A DNA stretch of 64,000 nt from an uncultured Modestobacter sp. (lineage in GTDB: Bacteria > Actinomycetota > Actinomycetes > Mycobacteriales > Geodermatophilaceae), in NCBI RefSeq assembly GCF_947486615.1, contig NZ_CANKUD010000004.1, forward strand, positions 62,001 to 126,000, given 5' to 3'. Shown piece after piece: positions 51,120 through 59,757 of this stretch. How positions within the stretch are numbered: position 1 is the stretch's first letter; each line of letters opens with the position of its first letter. The notes under the pieces were generated by a model. The model saw only the letters and a list, made by a program, of their open reading frames with translations, did no database searches and was not told the DNA's origin. The translations under genes were made by a program, and so were the position numbers.

Positions 51120-52558
51120 GCGCCGAAGTCGACCGGGGCGGGTTCGGCGTACCGCGCCAGCTCGGGGCGCTCGTCGAACGGCCGGGTCACCGCGTCGAGC
51201 AGCCCGTGCAGCGGGGCCAGGTCACCGCCGGTGGCCGCCGTCAGGGCCTCCTCGACCAGGTGGTTGCGCGGCACGTAGACCGGGTTGACCCGGTCCATCG
51301 CGTCGGCGTCCGGGCCGGTGGCGCGCCAGCGCTCCACCCAGGCGTCGAAGCCGGCGAGGTCGAGGAACAGGTTGCGGGTCGGCTCGGCGTCGCCGCGGGC
51401 GACCCGGCCCAGCCCTCGGTAGAACGACGTGTGGTCGACGTGGTCGGCCTGCAGCAGGACCAGCAGGTCGTCGGCGAACGCGCCGACGACGGCGTCGTCC
51501 AGGCCCTCGGGCAGGCCCAGCTTGGTCCGCATCCCCGCCGTCCAGGCTGCGTTGTAGTGCGGGCGGAAGGCGCCCAGGGCGTCCACGGCGAGCGCGATCG
51601 CGCGCTCCTGGTCGTCGTCGATGAGCGGCAGCAGCGCCTCGGCCAGCCGGGCGAGGTCCCACTCGGCCACCACCGGCTGGTTGCCGTAGGCGTACCGCCC
51701 GCCGGTGTCGATCGAGCTGTACACGGTGGCCGGGTCGAAGGCGTCCAGGAAGGCGCACGGCCCGTAGTCGATCGTCTCGCCGGAGATGGTCACGTTGTCG
51801 GTGTTCATCACCCCGTGCACGAACCCGACGAGCATCCACTGCGCCACCAGCGACGCCTGGGCGGCGACCACCGACTCGAACAGCGCCAGCGCCGGGCGCT
51901 CGGCCGCGGCCGCCTCGGGGTGGTGCCGGGCGATCGCGTGGTCGGCGAGCCGGCGCAGCAGGTCCAGGTCACCGCTCGCCGCGGCGTACTGGAAGCTGCC
52001 CACCCGCAGGTGGCTGCTCGCCACCCGGGCCAGGAGGGCGCCGGGCAGCAGCTCCTCGCGGCGCACCGGCCGCCCGGTCGCCACCACGGCGAGCGCGCGG
52101 GTGGTGGGGATGCCGAGGGCGTGCATGGCCTCGCTGACGACGTACTCCCGCAGCATCGGCCCGACCGCGGCCAGCCCGTCGCCGCCGCGCGCGAACGGCG
52201 TGCGCCCGGAGCCCTTCAGGTGCAGGTCGCGCAGCCGGCCGGCGGGGTCGGTGAGCTCGCCGAGCAGCAGGGCCCGCCCGTCGCCCAGCCGCGGGTTGAA
52301 CCCGCCGAACTGGTGCCCGGCGTAGGCCTGCGCCACCGGGGTGGCACCCGCCGGGACGTCGGCCCCGACCAGCAGGCGCACGCCGGCGGCGCCGCGCAGG
52401 GCCGCGGGGTCCAGCCCGAGCTCGGCGGCGAGCGGCTCGTTGAGCACCAGCAGCTGCGGGTCCGGGGCCTCCTCGGCCTGCCACGGCACGGCCATCTCCG
52501 GCAGCTCGTCGGCGAACCGGTGCCCGAGGGGAACGGTCGAGGGCAGGGCGACGCTCAT
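51095..52558 (-). CDS. selO: Protein adenylyltransferase SelO (YdiU)
   Basis: SelO is a pseudokinase-fold enzyme that transfers AMP to protein hydroxyl groups, linked to redox homeostasis. The 487-aa protein has [60 protein letters not shown] and the metal-binding [29 protein letters not shown] Cys three residues from the end (FCGT) corresponds to the redox Cys/Sec near the SelO C-terminus. Complete. Confidence 0.96.
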   Translation of the reverse strand: MSVALPSTVPLGHRFADELPEMAVPWQAEEAPDPQLLVLNEPLAAELGLDPAALRGAAGVRLLVGADVPAGATPVAQAYAGHQFGGFNPRLGDGRALLLGELTDPAGRLRDLHLKGSGRTPFARGGDGLAAVGPMLREYVVSEAMHALGIPTTRALAVVATGRPVRREELLPGALLARVASSHLRVGSFQYAAASGDLDLLRRLADHAIARHHPEAAAAERPALALFESVVAAQASLVAQWMLVGFVHGVMNTDNVTISGETIDYGPCAFLDAFDPATVYSSIDTGGRYAYGNQPVVAEWDLARLAEALLPLIDDDQERAIALAVDALGAFRPHYNAAWTAGMRTKLGLPEGLDDAVVGAFADDLLVLLQADHVDHTSFYRGLGRVARGDAEPTRNLFLDLAGFDAWVERWRATGPDADAMDRVNPVYVPRNHLVEEALTAATGGDLAPLHGLLDAVTRPFDERPELARYAEPAPVDFGAYRTFCGT

Positions 52559-52607
52559 GCCCCCGACGGTACGTCGGACGGCGCGGTCGGCCAGTCGATC
52601 AGCGGGG

Positions 52608-53951
52608 TCAGGTGCCGGCCGACCAGTCGATCCGGTCGGCCAGCGCCCGCAGCCGGGTACCGCTCACCGGGTCCAGCGACGCCGCCCAGGCCACCCGGCC
52701 CAGCACGTGGTCGCGGAAGGTGCCCGGGTCGCGCCCGCGCAGCTGGGTGGTCCACCCACGGGTCGCGCAGTTGTGCAGCAGCGCCCGCAGCGCGTCCCGC
52801 TCGGCGCGGGACAGTGCGGGCCGGGTGTTCACCACCGCGCCGAGCACCGACTGCCGCCGCGCGTCGCTGGTCACCGACGTCTTGGCCGGGTTCACCCGGA
52901 ACCCCTCGTCGGCGGCGATCTCGGTCACCAGCTCGGCGAACCGGCCGCGGCCGAGCCCCGGGTCACCGCTGAACGTGAGGTCGTCGACGTAGCGGGTGTA
53001 CCGGGCGCCGAACGCGTCGGCCAGGCCGGTCAGCCGGCGGTCCAGCCGGGCGCAGGCGAGGTTCGCCAGCGCGGTGGACGTCGGCGCGCCCTGCGGCAGG
53101 TGCGGCACGGCCAGCAGCCGGCCGAGCACGTGGTGCCGGTCGCGGGCATCGGCGTCCGCCGGCACCGGCACCGCGCGCCACACCTGTGCCGGCAGCACGG
53201 TCGTGACCAGGCCGGTGACCACGTGCGCCACCGGCTCGGGCAGGCCGGCGACGCCGAGCAGCAGCCCGTGCACCCGCCCCGCCGGGATGCTGGCGAAGAA
53301 GGCGGTGAGGTCCATCCGCAGCACCACGGCGCGGCCGGCGTGCGGGGCCACCGCCGTCCGCACCGACCGGCCGGGCACGCCGCCGTGCGCGGCGTCGTGC
53401 AGCGGGACCGGTGCGAGCACGTGCCGCAGCAGCCGGCGTTGGGCCTCCTTGAGCCGGGGCTTCGGTGCGGCCAGCAGCCGCACCCCGGAAGGGCGCGGCA
53501 CGACCCGCCAGCGGTAGTGCCGCAGCGGCTCGCCGACGGTGCGCTCCAGCCGGTGGAGGTCGGCGAACCAGGCGAGCTCACCGGCGTCGACGTCCAGCAG
53601 CCGGGCGACCGCCGCCTGGTCGGGCAGGTCGGCCACCGGCCAGCGCTGCCAGGCCAGCTCGGTCGGCCGGGGCGCCCACCGCACCACCCGCGGGGGCGCC
53701 GCGGCGGTCAGCCCGCGCTGGAAGCCCCGCGTCGTCCGGAGGAAGGCGGCCAGCTCGCGCGGCCGGTCGACCGGTGGGCGGGCGTAGCCGGTCTGCACCT
53801 CACCGACCATCGTGCCCACCCAGGTGGCGGCGCGGGCCTGGCCGAGCGCGACGGCCACCCGGCGGACCATCTCCCGCCGCCGCCACGGCCCGGCGAGCAG
53901 GGCGGTGCCGATCCCGGCGGCCAGGGCTGCCTGCTGTCGCGGTGCGGTCAC
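52608..53951 (-). CDS. Retron-type reverse transcriptase with N-terminal extension
   Basis: An RNA-directed DNA polymerase of 447 aa. After an unrecognised N-terminal extension (1-about 125) come the retron-like motifs: [17 protein letters not shown] (163-179), [11 protein letters not shown] with catalytic D214, [16 protein letters not shown] (285-300), the active-site [12 protein letters not shown] (D323, D324), and [11 protein letters not shown] followed by [10 protein letters not shown]. The layout resembles the long myxobacterial retron RTs. Two retron hallmarks are altered: the NAxxH motif reads AVAPH and VTG reads VLG. Neighbours are selO and a LURP-one protein; no toxin or effector is obvious. 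GTG start is poorly supported. Confidence 0.9.
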   Translation of the reverse strand: MTAPRQQAALAAGIGTALLAGPWRRREMVRRVAVALGQARAATWVGTMVGEVQTGYARPPVDRPRELAAFLRTTRGFQRGLTAAAPPRVVRWAPRPTELAWQRWPVADLPDQAAVARLLDVDAGELAWFADLHRLERTVGEPLRHYRWRVVPRPSGVRLLAAPKPRLKEAQRRLLRHVLAPVPLHDAAHGGVPGRSVRTAVAPHAGRAVVLRMDLTAFFASIPAGRVHGLLLGVAGLPEPVAHVVTGLVTTVLPAQVWRAVPVPADADARDRHHVLGRLLAVPHLPQGAPTSTALANLACARLDRRLTGLADAFGARYTRYVDDLTFSGDPGLGRGRFAELVTEIAADEGFRVNPAKTSVTSDARRQSVLGAVVNTRPALSRAERDALRALLHNCATRGWTTQLRGRDPGTFRDHVLGRVAWAASLDPVSGTRLRALADRIDWSAGT

Positions 53952-54238
53952 CGGTGGGCCGGACGGGGTGCGCGACGGGGTGGCCAGCCGTCCCCTGAGG
54001 GATGTGCCGCTGGGTGCGCGGAGCGCGCCGCCTGGCTCATGACGCGATGCCTGACCTGTTCACGATGCCCCGGGGTTGCCCCGGGGTGACCGGCTGCTGC
54101 CGATCGTCCTGACCTCCCCGCCGCGCACCCGGCCCACCGTAGGGGTGCCGAGACCCCAGGTGAAGGCCTGGACGACAAGACCCCCGGATACGACAGGATG
54201 GGCGCTCCGCAGCATCGCCCGAGCTCAGGAGCCTGCCC
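53952..54238. other. Structured divergent interval between the reverse transcriptase and LURP-one genes
   Basis: On the transcriptase strand this 287-nt upstream space holds a tandem 11-bp repeat ACCCCGGGGCA (twice, near 54068-54089) and two adjacent small stem-loops: GGGGT/ACCCC (54142-54146 with 54153-54157) and CCAGG/CCTGG (54156-54160 with 54167-54171). Retrons carry their msr-msd RNA in this position, but I could not find matching a1/a2 ends or a long msd stem, so no ncRNA is called. Confidence 0.4.
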
Positions 54239-54847
54239 GTGACCGTCCCGCACCAGCCCCCGATGACCGTCCCGGCGTTCTTCGTCACGCAGCGGGTCAC
54301 GATGATGGTGAACCGCTACGAGGTCATCGCCGCCAACCCCGACGGCTCCGCGGGGCAGCTGCTGGCGCTGGCCGAGCAGAAGCGGATGAAGCTCAAGGAA
54401 GAGGTCGTCTTCTACGCCGACGAGTCCAAGAGCCGCCGGGTGTTCTCGTTCAAGGCACGCCAGCGCCTCGACGTCGCCGCCGAGCACGACGTGTTCGACG
54501 AGCACGGGCAGCGGCTGGGCGAGTTCAGCAAGGAGTTCGGCGCCAGCCTGCTGCGCTCCACCTGGAACCTCTCCGCACCCGGGTTGGTCGCCCGCGGGCA
54601 GGAGCGCCGTCCGGTGCTCGCGGTGCTGCGCCGGGTCTGGGGCGTCGTCCCCTACGCCGGCAACGTGCCGGTGCCCTTCGTCTTCCACTTCGACTTCGTC
54701 GACACCACCACCGGTGCGCCGGTGCTCACCAGTGAGCGGCAGCGGTCCATCCGTGACCGCTACACCGTCACGGTGCCCGACCCCCGCCTGGACTTCCGGG
54801 TCGCCGCCTCGATGGCCGTCGCGCTGGACGCGCTGCAGAGCCGCTGA
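54239..54847 (+). CDS. LURP-one-related / scramblase-like family protein
   Basis: The 202-aa protein fits the LURP-one/tubby-like beta-barrel family: VTQRVTMMVNRYEVIAANPD, RRVFSFKARQRLDVAAEHDV, FDEHGQRLGEFSKEFGASLL and DTTTGAPVLTSERQRSIRDR with alternating hydrophobic strands. No signal peptide; a possible C-terminal amphipathic helix (FRVAASMAVALDALQ). Function in bacteria is unknown. GTG start with AGGAGC upstream. Divergent from the reverse transcriptase. Confidence 0.85.
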   Translation: MTVPHQPPMTVPAFFVTQRVTMMVNRYEVIAANPDGSAGQLLALAEQKRMKLKEEVVFYADESKSRRVFSFKARQRLDVAAEHDVFDEHGQRLGEFSKEFGASLLRSTWNLSAPGLVARGQERRPVLAVLRRVWGVVPYAGNVPVPFVFHFDFVDTTTGAPVLTSERQRSIRDRYTVTVPDPRLDFRVAASMAVALDALQSR

Positions 54848-54875
54848 CCGCGCGACGTCCCGGGTACGGGCGGAG

Positions 54876-55292
54876 CTAGCGGCAGCGGGCCTCCAGCTCG
54901 GCGAAGAAGGCGCCGGCCAGGGCGCGGAACCCGGCCTCACGGACGGCGATCTCGTCGCCCACCCGGAGGCCGAGCACGCTGCGGCCGGGGTCCAGCCTGA
55001 TCCGCCAGTCGGCGATCATCGTGTTGCCGTGCGCCAGTGACCCGGCCAGCAGCCGCACCTCCCTGACGGCCACCTCGTGGTCGTGCACGTCGCCGTCCAG
55101 TGCCGCCAGGCCGCGGTACCCGAACCAGTCCGCCAGGACGACGACCAGGTCGTTGAAGAAGACCGGCTCGAAGCGGTGCAGCGCGGCCGGGTCGGTCGTC
55201 TCGGCCAGCGCGTGCCAGGCATCGATCCGCTCGTCGACCGCTGCCCGTCGTCCGTCGATCTGGTCCAGTGCGTAGGTGCTCTGACACAACAC
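54876..55292 (-). CDS. Conserved-looking 138-aa protein, family not recognised
   Basis: The protein has MLCQSTYALDQIDGRRAAVD, DAWHALAETTDPAALHRFEP, FFNDLVVVLADWFGYRGLA and AGFRALAGAFFAELEARCR. Mixed helix and strand, acidic, no membrane segment. GAGGAG lies 6 nt before the GTG, so translation is likely. It is convergent with the LURP-one gene. I cannot assign a role. Confidence 0.7.
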   Translation of the reverse strand: MLCQSTYALDQIDGRRAAVDERIDAWHALAETTDPAALHRFEPVFFNDLVVVLADWFGYRGLAALDGDVHDHEVAVREVRLLAGSLAHGNTMIADWRIRLDPGRSVLGLRVGDEIAVREAGFRALAGAFFAELEARCR

Positions 55293-55379
55293 GGCTGCTC
55301 CTCGGTGGATCGCGACGCTGCGTCCAGGGACGACGTCCAGCGTGACAGGCCGAGTGGCCGTACGGAACCGGAACGGGCG

Positions 55380-55715
55380 TCAGGCCCGGCCGTGCACCGG
55401 CTGCAGGCTGCGCAGCGGCGGCAACGGGGGGAGAGGTGTCGGGGTCCGTCGGGCCTGCTCCGGCGTGGGGAGCAGCATGTCCGGCTGGGTGCGCGGGGCC
55501 GGCGGCGTCCAGGCCGGTTCCGGCTCCGGCAGGCGGACCTCGGTCAGCGCCAGCCAGCTGGCCCGGCGCAGCCCGCCGATGACGAACTGGACGCGCACCC
55601 GGCACGTGCCGTCGGGCTCGTGGCGCCAGCCGACCAGGACGGCGGGGCACCAGCTCCCGTTGAGGTCGAACTCCACGGCCAGGGGCTCGCCCGCGAACGT
55701 CGTCATCTCCGGCAC
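55380..55715 (-). CDS. Small protein with Pro-rich tail, function unknown
   Basis: The 111-aa frame encodes a compact beta-rich N-terminal part (PLAVEFDLNGSWCPAVLVGW, RVRVQFVIGGLRRASWLALT) and a Pro/Arg-rich tail. The N-terminal pattern resembles small SH3-like barrel proteins of actinobacteria, but this is only an impression. The start (GTG 55715 or ATG 55706) has no good ribosome site. Confidence 0.55.
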   Translation of the reverse strand: MPEMTTFAGEPLAVEFDLNGSWCPAVLVGWRHEPDGTCRVRVQFVIGGLRRASWLALTEVRLPEPEPAWTPPAPRTQPDMLLPTPEQARRTPTPLPPLPPLRSLQPVHGRA

Positions 55716-55861
55716 GGGCGGACTGTAAGTGAGCGTTCCGTCACGGATCGGCAGGCGCGCGTGGCGCTGTCCCGCCTGTCACATCTGGGCACCGACCTGC
55801 CCGGGAAGTGGCGCCCGGTGTCGCGCGTTGGGCTGGACAACCGACTGGAAGGCCCTTCGTC

Positions 55862-56851
55862 ATGCGCATCCCGCTGTCCGTCCTCGACCTCGCCCCGATC
55901 GCCCGGGGAGAGACCGTCAGCAGCAGCATCGCGGCCAGCGTCGCCCTCGCCCAGCGTGCCGAGGAGCACGGCTACCGGCGGGTCTGGTACGCCGAGCACC
56001 ACAACATGCCGACCATCGCCTCCTCGGCGACCAGCGTGCTCATCTCCCACGTCGGGGCGCAGACCAGCAGCATCCGGCTCGGTGCCGGCGGGGTCATGCT
56101 GCCCAACCACTCGCCGCTGACCATCGCCGAGCAGTTCGGCACGCTCGAGGCGATGTACCCCGGCCGGATCGACCTGGGCCTGGGCCGCGCCCCGGGGTCG
56201 GACCAGAACACCATGTACGCGCTGCGCCGCGACCCGAACTCCGCCGACACCTTCCCGCAGGACGTGCTGGAGCTGCAGGCCTACCTCGCCGGGAAGACCC
56301 GGGTGCCCGGCGTCGACGCGATCCCCGGCAGGGGCACGGACGTGCCGCTGTACGTCCTGGGCTCCTCGCTGTTCGGCGCGCACCTGGCCGCCGCCCTGGG
56401 CCTGCCCTACGCCTTCGCCAGCCACTTCGCGCCGCAGGCCCTGGAGGCCGCCGTGGCCACCTACCGCTCGGAGTTCAAGCCCTCCGCGCAGCTGGCCGAG
56501 CCGTACGTGATCGCCGGGGTCAACGTCATCGCCGCCGACACCACCGCGCAGGCGCAGGAGAACCTGCAGGCGGTGCGCCGGAACATGGCCGTCGGGCTGT
56601 TCGGCCGGGGCCGGACGTTCACCGACGAGGAGGCCGACCTGCTGCTCGAGCAGGGCGCCGGCCAGCACGTCAGCTCGATGTTCACCTACGCCGCGATCGG
56701 CACCGCGCACGAGATCGGCGACTACCTCGAGGGCTTCCTGAAGCAGGCCGACGCCGACGAGCTGATCGTCGCCCACCAGTCGCCGACCACCGAGGGCCGG
56801 CTCCGCTCGGTCACCCTCACCGCCGAGGCGCTGGAGTCGGTCAGCGCCTGA
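55862..56851 (+). CDS. LLM-class flavin-dependent oxidoreductase (luciferase-like monooxygenase)
   Basis: The 329-aa protein begins MRIPLSVLDLAPIARGETVS and has GYRRVWYAEHHNMPTIASSA, RLGAGGVMLPNHSPLTIAEQ, GRIDLGLGRAPGSDQ and VLGSSLFGAHLAAALGLPYA, typical of the MsnO8-type LLM subgroup that uses reduced flavin. Substrate unknown. ATG at 55862. Single gene, followed by a long hairpin shared with the convergent hydrolase. Confidence 0.94.
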   Translation: MRIPLSVLDLAPIARGETVSSSIAASVALAQRAEEHGYRRVWYAEHHNMPTIASSATSVLISHVGAQTSSIRLGAGGVMLPNHSPLTIAEQFGTLEAMYPGRIDLGLGRAPGSDQNTMYALRRDPNSADTFPQDVLELQAYLAGKTRVPGVDAIPGRGTDVPLYVLGSSLFGAHLAAALGLPYAFASHFAPQALEAAVATYRSEFKPSAQLAEPYVIAGVNVIAADTTAQAQENLQAVRRNMAVGLFGRGRTFTDEEADLLLEQGAGQHVSSMFTYAAIGTAHEIGDYLEGFLKQADADELIVAHQSPTTEGRLRSVTLTAEALESVSA

Positions 56852-56861
56852 CGACGCACAA

Positions 56862-56912
56862 CTGGACACCGGCGGCCCAGGACTCCACGAGTCCTGGGCC
56901 GCCGGTGTCCAG
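56862..56912. terminator. Perfect 23-bp bidirectional terminator hairpin
   Basis: The 23 nt at 56862-56884 (beginning CTGGACACCGGCGGCCC) and their exact complement at 56890-56912 flank a 5-nt loop CCACG. It lies between two convergent stop codons and is the longest perfect stem in the window. Confidence 0.9.
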
Positions 56913-56923
56913 CAGGGATGCGT

Positions 56924-58207
56924 TCAGGCGCTGGGCCGGGCCCCGCCGATGAAGCCGCCCCACCGCATCGAGGTGACCCGGATGACCGAGCCGCTCTGCG
57001 GCGCCTCCAGGATCTGGCCGCCGCCGAGGTAGATGGCGACGTGGTGGATGGTCGAGGGGTTGCTGGTGTTGGTGGCCCAGAAGACCAGGTCGCCGCGCTG
57101 CAGGTCCGACCGGCTGACCTTGGGCAGCGCCTGGTACTGGGCACTGCTGTTGCGGGGGATGGAGACGCCGGCCTGGGCGTAGGCGTAGCGGGTCAGGCCC
57201 GAGCAGTCGAAGCCGACGATCCCGGCGTCCACGCCCCAGCCCATGCTCGGGCCGCTGAGCGAGCCGCCGCCCCAGGAGTAGATGGTGCCGAGGTACCGGC
57301 GCGCCGCGGAGATCGCCGTCTCCACGGCCGAGGAGTCACCGGCGCCGGCGTTCGAGACGAGCTGGTGGGTGCCCGCCGAGGAGCTGCTGGTGGTGGACCG
57401 GGCGGCAGCCGCCTGGGCGGCGGCGGCCTGCTGGGCGGCGTACTGCTGGGCGGCGGCGCGGGCGCCCTGCAGCCCGAGCAGCGTCTCCTGGGCCTGCTGC
57501 AGCTGCTGCTGCACGGTGGCCTGCTGGGTGGCCAGCGCGCCGGCCTGGGCCCGGGCGCTCGCCTCGAGCTGCTCGGCGACCGCGAGCGCGTCGGCGGCCT
57601 CCTGCTCCAGCGTCGCGGCCGCGGCGAGCGCGGTCTGCGCGGCGGCGTCGGCCGTGCGGGCCTGCTGCTCGGCGGCGGTGACCTGCACGACCACGTCGCC
57701 CTGGTGGGCGCCGGCGGCCTCCAGCAGCGCCGCCCGCTCCAGCATCTGCGCGGGCCCGTCGGCGGTGGTCAGCGCCTCGAGCGTGGGGTTGGTGCTGCCC
57801 TGCACGTAGCTCTGCCGGGCGAAGTCGGCGACGTTGCTCCGAGCGATGGCCAGCTCGGCCTCGGCCTGGCGGGCGGCGGCGGTCGCGGCGTCGGCGGCGG
57901 CCTGGGCCGCCTCGTGCTCGGCCTGCTTGCCCTGGAAGGTGTCCAGGGCGATCGCCGACTGCGCGCGGGCGGCGTCGACCTCGGCCTGGGCGCTGGCCAG
58001 CTGGGCGGAGAGCGCGCCGACCTGCTGCGCGGCGGCGTCCTTCTGCTGCTGGGCGGCGCCGAGCTGGGCGTCGGAGGGGTTGGTCGGCGTGGCGGAGGCG
58101 ACCCCGGGAGCTGCCCCCAGGCACAGCGCCGCTGCGACGAGGACCCCCGCCACGCGGCGCGCCGGACGGGTGCCGGTCGCTGCCTCGTTCGTCGTCCTGG
58201 TGCGCAT
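56924..58207 (-). CDS. Secreted NlpC/P60 peptidoglycan endopeptidase with coiled-coil
   Basis: The 427-aa protein has a signal peptide (VAGVLVAAALCLGAAPGVAS, cleavage near ASA-TP at residue 40), a very Ala/Gln-rich coiled coil (about 45-285) and a C-terminal NlpC/P60 domain with Cys in GFDCSGLTRYAYAQAG, His in IHHVAIYLGGGQ and RGDLVFWATN. It resembles RipA-type hydrolases that cut the stem peptide during cell separation. ATG at 58207 with GAGAGG upstream. A CTCAAG-N15-GCCGACCT site lies 53 nt upstream, suggesting membership in the motility sigma regulon. Confidence 0.95.
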   Translation of the reverse strand: MRTRTTNEAATGTRPARRVAGVLVAAALCLGAAPGVASATPTNPSDAQLGAAQQQKDAAAQQVGALSAQLASAQAEVDAARAQSAIALDTFQGKQAEHEAAQAAADAATAAARQAEAELAIARSNVADFARQSYVQGSTNPTLEALTTADGPAQMLERAALLEAAGAHQGDVVVQVTAAEQQARTADAAAQTALAAAATLEQEAADALAVAEQLEASARAQAGALATQQATVQQQLQQAQETLLGLQGARAAAQQYAAQQAAAAQAAAARSTTSSSSAGTHQLVSNAGAGDSSAVETAISAARRYLGTIYSWGGGSLSGPSMGWGVDAGIVGFDCSGLTRYAYAQAGVSIPRNSSAQYQALPKVSRSDLQRGDLVFWATNTSNPSTIHHVAIYLGGGQILEAPQSGSVIRVTSMRWGGFIGGARPSA

Positions 58208-58259
58208 CGTCTCGCCTCTCACTCTCGTGGGTGTCGCCCGTCCGGGTGACCTGATCAAG

Positions 58260-58288
58260 AGGTCGGCCGATTGCGGAGAGTGCTTGAG
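58260..58288 (-). promoter_or_regulatory. Candidate sigma-28-type promoter of the secreted NlpC/P60 gene
   Basis: CTCAAG (58283-58288), 15-nt spacer, GCCGACCT (58260-58267). The -35 and spacing are identical to flbD and fliC; the -10 keeps GCCGA only. It lies 33 kb from the end of the flagellar island. Confidence 0.45.
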
Positions 58289-58358
58289 GGATTTCTCTGT
58301 GTTGAGTTGGCGAAAGCAACCCGGGCCTCGGGAGTCGGCGCCGGAGGCACGGACGACG

Positions 58359-58565
58359 ATGGACCTCATGAACGTCTTCACCGACTACGCCGAGACGCAC
58401 TGGGTCCCGATCAACGGCGACATGGTGACCGTGCAGACCATCGACACCGCCGGACGACGGGAGACGCACGTGCTGTCGGTGCCCGACGCACTCGCCCAGT
58501 TCAAGGTCAAGTACCCCTTCGTGGACGACGCCCAGGCCGCCGCCCTCTTCGCCCAGGGCGGTTGA
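58359..58565 (+). CDS. Small 68-aa protein divergent from the NlpC/P60 gene
   Basis: A soluble acidic small protein: MDLMNVFTDYAETHWVPING, DMVTVQTIDTAGRRETHVLS and FKVKYPFVDDAQAAALFAQ. GGAGG lies 11 nt before the ATG at 58359; ATG 58368 is an alternative. No family recognised. It shares a 150-nt divergent region with the cell-wall hydrolase. Confidence 0.65.
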   Translation: MDLMNVFTDYAETHWVPINGDMVTVQTIDTAGRRETHVLSVPDALAQFKVKYPFVDDAQAAALFAQGG

Positions 58566-58569
58566 TCGA

Positions 58570-58690
58570 AGGAACCCGGTGCCCCCCCACGCCTCGCAGG
58601 CTCAGCGCGGGCCCCTGCACCGGGGCCGGGGGCGAGCCTCCGGACGGGGCCGCGAGGCGGCGGGGCCGCGGGCTGCGGGATGGGGCGTGG
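58570..58690. repeat. Dispersed CG-rich inverted-repeat element
   Basis: The gap before the SGNH hydrolase is filled with nested complementary tracts such as CGCCTCGCAGGCTCAGCGCG, GGGGGCGAGCCTCCGGACGG and GCCGCGAGGCGGCGGGGC. It matches in style the elements at 928, 3658, 35629 and 61191. Confidence 0.5.
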
Positions 58691-58712
58691 GGGAGCGGGC
58701 GTTGGAGGAGGT

Positions 58713-59315
58713 GTGCGCTTCCTCGTCCTCGGTGACTCCCTGGCCTTCGGCACCGGTGCGGCCACCCCGCACGACACCCTCGGCGCCCGGCTGACCCGCG
58801 CGCTGCGGCAGGCCGGGCACGACCCCGAACTGCAGGTGCTCGCCGTCCCCGGCGCCACCTCCCTCGACCTCGCCGCCCAGGTCCGCCGGGTGACCGGGCC
58901 CGTCGACCTCGCGCTGCTGGTGGTCGGGGCCAACGACCTCACCCGTCAGGTGCCGCCCGCGCAGGCGGCCGCGGCACTCGGGCACGCGGTCGGCGTGCTG
59001 GGGGAGCGGGGCGCCACGGTGCTCGTCGTGCCCACCCCGGACCTGTCGTCGGTGGCCTGGGTGCCGCCGGCCTTCCGGGCGGTCGTCGCCGGCATCTGCG
59101 ACCAGCTGCGCGCGCGGCAGACCCTCGCCGCCGAGTCGGCCGGCGCGGTCGTCGCGCCGGTGGCCCCGGAGCTGTCCCGCCGGTTCGCCGCCGACCCGGC
59201 GCTGTTCTCCGCCGACCGTTTCCACCCGTCCTCGGCCGGCTACGCGCTCGTGGCCGAGGCCCTCGCCCCGCGGTTGCTCGAGCTCGCCGGCCGACGCCAG
59301 GAGGGCGCCGCCTGA
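58713..59315 (+). CDS. SGNH/GDSL hydrolase
   Basis: The 200-aa protein starts with block I VRFLVLGDSLAFGTGAA (nucleophile Ser), has block III VVGANDL (Asn), and block V SADRFHPSSAGYALVAE with the catalytic Asp-x-x-His. No signal peptide visible, so probably intracellular; substrate unknown. I use the GTG at 58713 with GGAGG 4 nt upstream; an ATG at 58680 would add 11 Gly-rich residues. It is convergent with the DUF393 gene. Confidence 0.9.
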   Translation: MRFLVLGDSLAFGTGAATPHDTLGARLTRALRQAGHDPELQVLAVPGATSLDLAAQVRRVTGPVDLALLVVGANDLTRQVPPAQAAAALGHAVGVLGERGATVLVVPTPDLSSVAWVPPAFRAVVAGICDQLRARQTLAAESAGAVVAPVAPELSRRFAADPALFSADRFHPSSAGYALVAEALAPRLLELAGRRQEGAA

Positions 59316-59373
59316 GTCAGGCCGCGTCGCGCTGAGTCACGCCGCGTCCCGCGGAGTCACGCCGCGTCCCGCG
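59314..59373. repeat. 20-bp tandem repeat carrying a duplicated stop codon
   Basis: Three 20-bp units (59314-59333, 59334-59353, 59354-59373); the last two are identical (GAGTCACGCCGCGTCCCGCG). On the minus strand each unit contains GCG-GC-TGA like the end of the DUF393 gene, whose stop is at 59357-59359. Because 20 is not a multiple of 3, the three TGA copies fall in all three frames. Confidence 0.85.
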
Positions 59374-59737
59374 GGGGCACCCGGCAGGCCGCGGTGCCCC
59401 CGGGCAGCCGGTACCGGTTCGCGGCGACCAGGCGGTAGCCGGCCGCGGCCACCCACCGCACCGGCGGCAGCGAGAGCAGCACACCGAGCGCGGCCCACGG
59501 CGCACCCGCGGCCCGCAGCGCCCGGGCCACCGCGGCGGCCCCACCGGAGACCGCGCCGTCGCCGTCGACCCACAGCACCTCGGTCTGCGCCCGCTCGGCG
59601 GTCACCCCGAGCGCCGGCAGGTCGGCGAACTGCCACGCCACGACCGCGCAGCCGGCCGGGAGCACCCGCCGCGCGACCTCGGCCGACCGGGTGCAGAAGG
59701 CGCAGTCACCGTCGAAGACGAGCGTGGGCGTGGGCAC
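59357..59737 (-). CDS. DUF393 thiol-disulphide oxidoreductase-like protein
   Basis: The 126-aa protein has the DUF393 signature VFDGDCAFCTRSAEVARRVL with a C-x-x-C redox pair (DCAFC), and VLWVDGDGAVSGGAAAVARA and RWVAAAGYRLVAANRYRLPG. The family is predicted to have a thioredoxin-like fold. GTG start at 59737, 20 nt after the stop of the EEP-family gene. The 3' end lies inside a tandem repeat. Confidence 0.88.
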   Translation of the reverse strand: MPTPTLVFDGDCAFCTRSAEVARRVLPAGCAVVAWQFADLPALGVTAERAQTEVLWVDGDGAVSGGAAAVARALRAAGAPWAALGVLLSLPPVRWVAAAGYRLVAANRYRLPGGTAACRVPPRDAA

Positions 59738-59757
59738 CCCGCCATCGTGGCAGAGCC

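Noticed and set aside
53952-54238. A definite retron msr-msd RNA upstream of the reverse transcriptase
   Set aside because: Short hairpins are present but I could not identify the a1/a2 inverted ends, the branching G context or a long msd stem, so only a tentative note is made.
58208-58358. A c-di-AMP (ydaO-type) riboswitch before the NlpC/P60 gene, often found before such genes in actinobacteria
   Set aside because: The 150-nt leader region is too short and does not show the conserved ydaO core; a sigma-28-like promoter only 53 nt from the start would leave no room.
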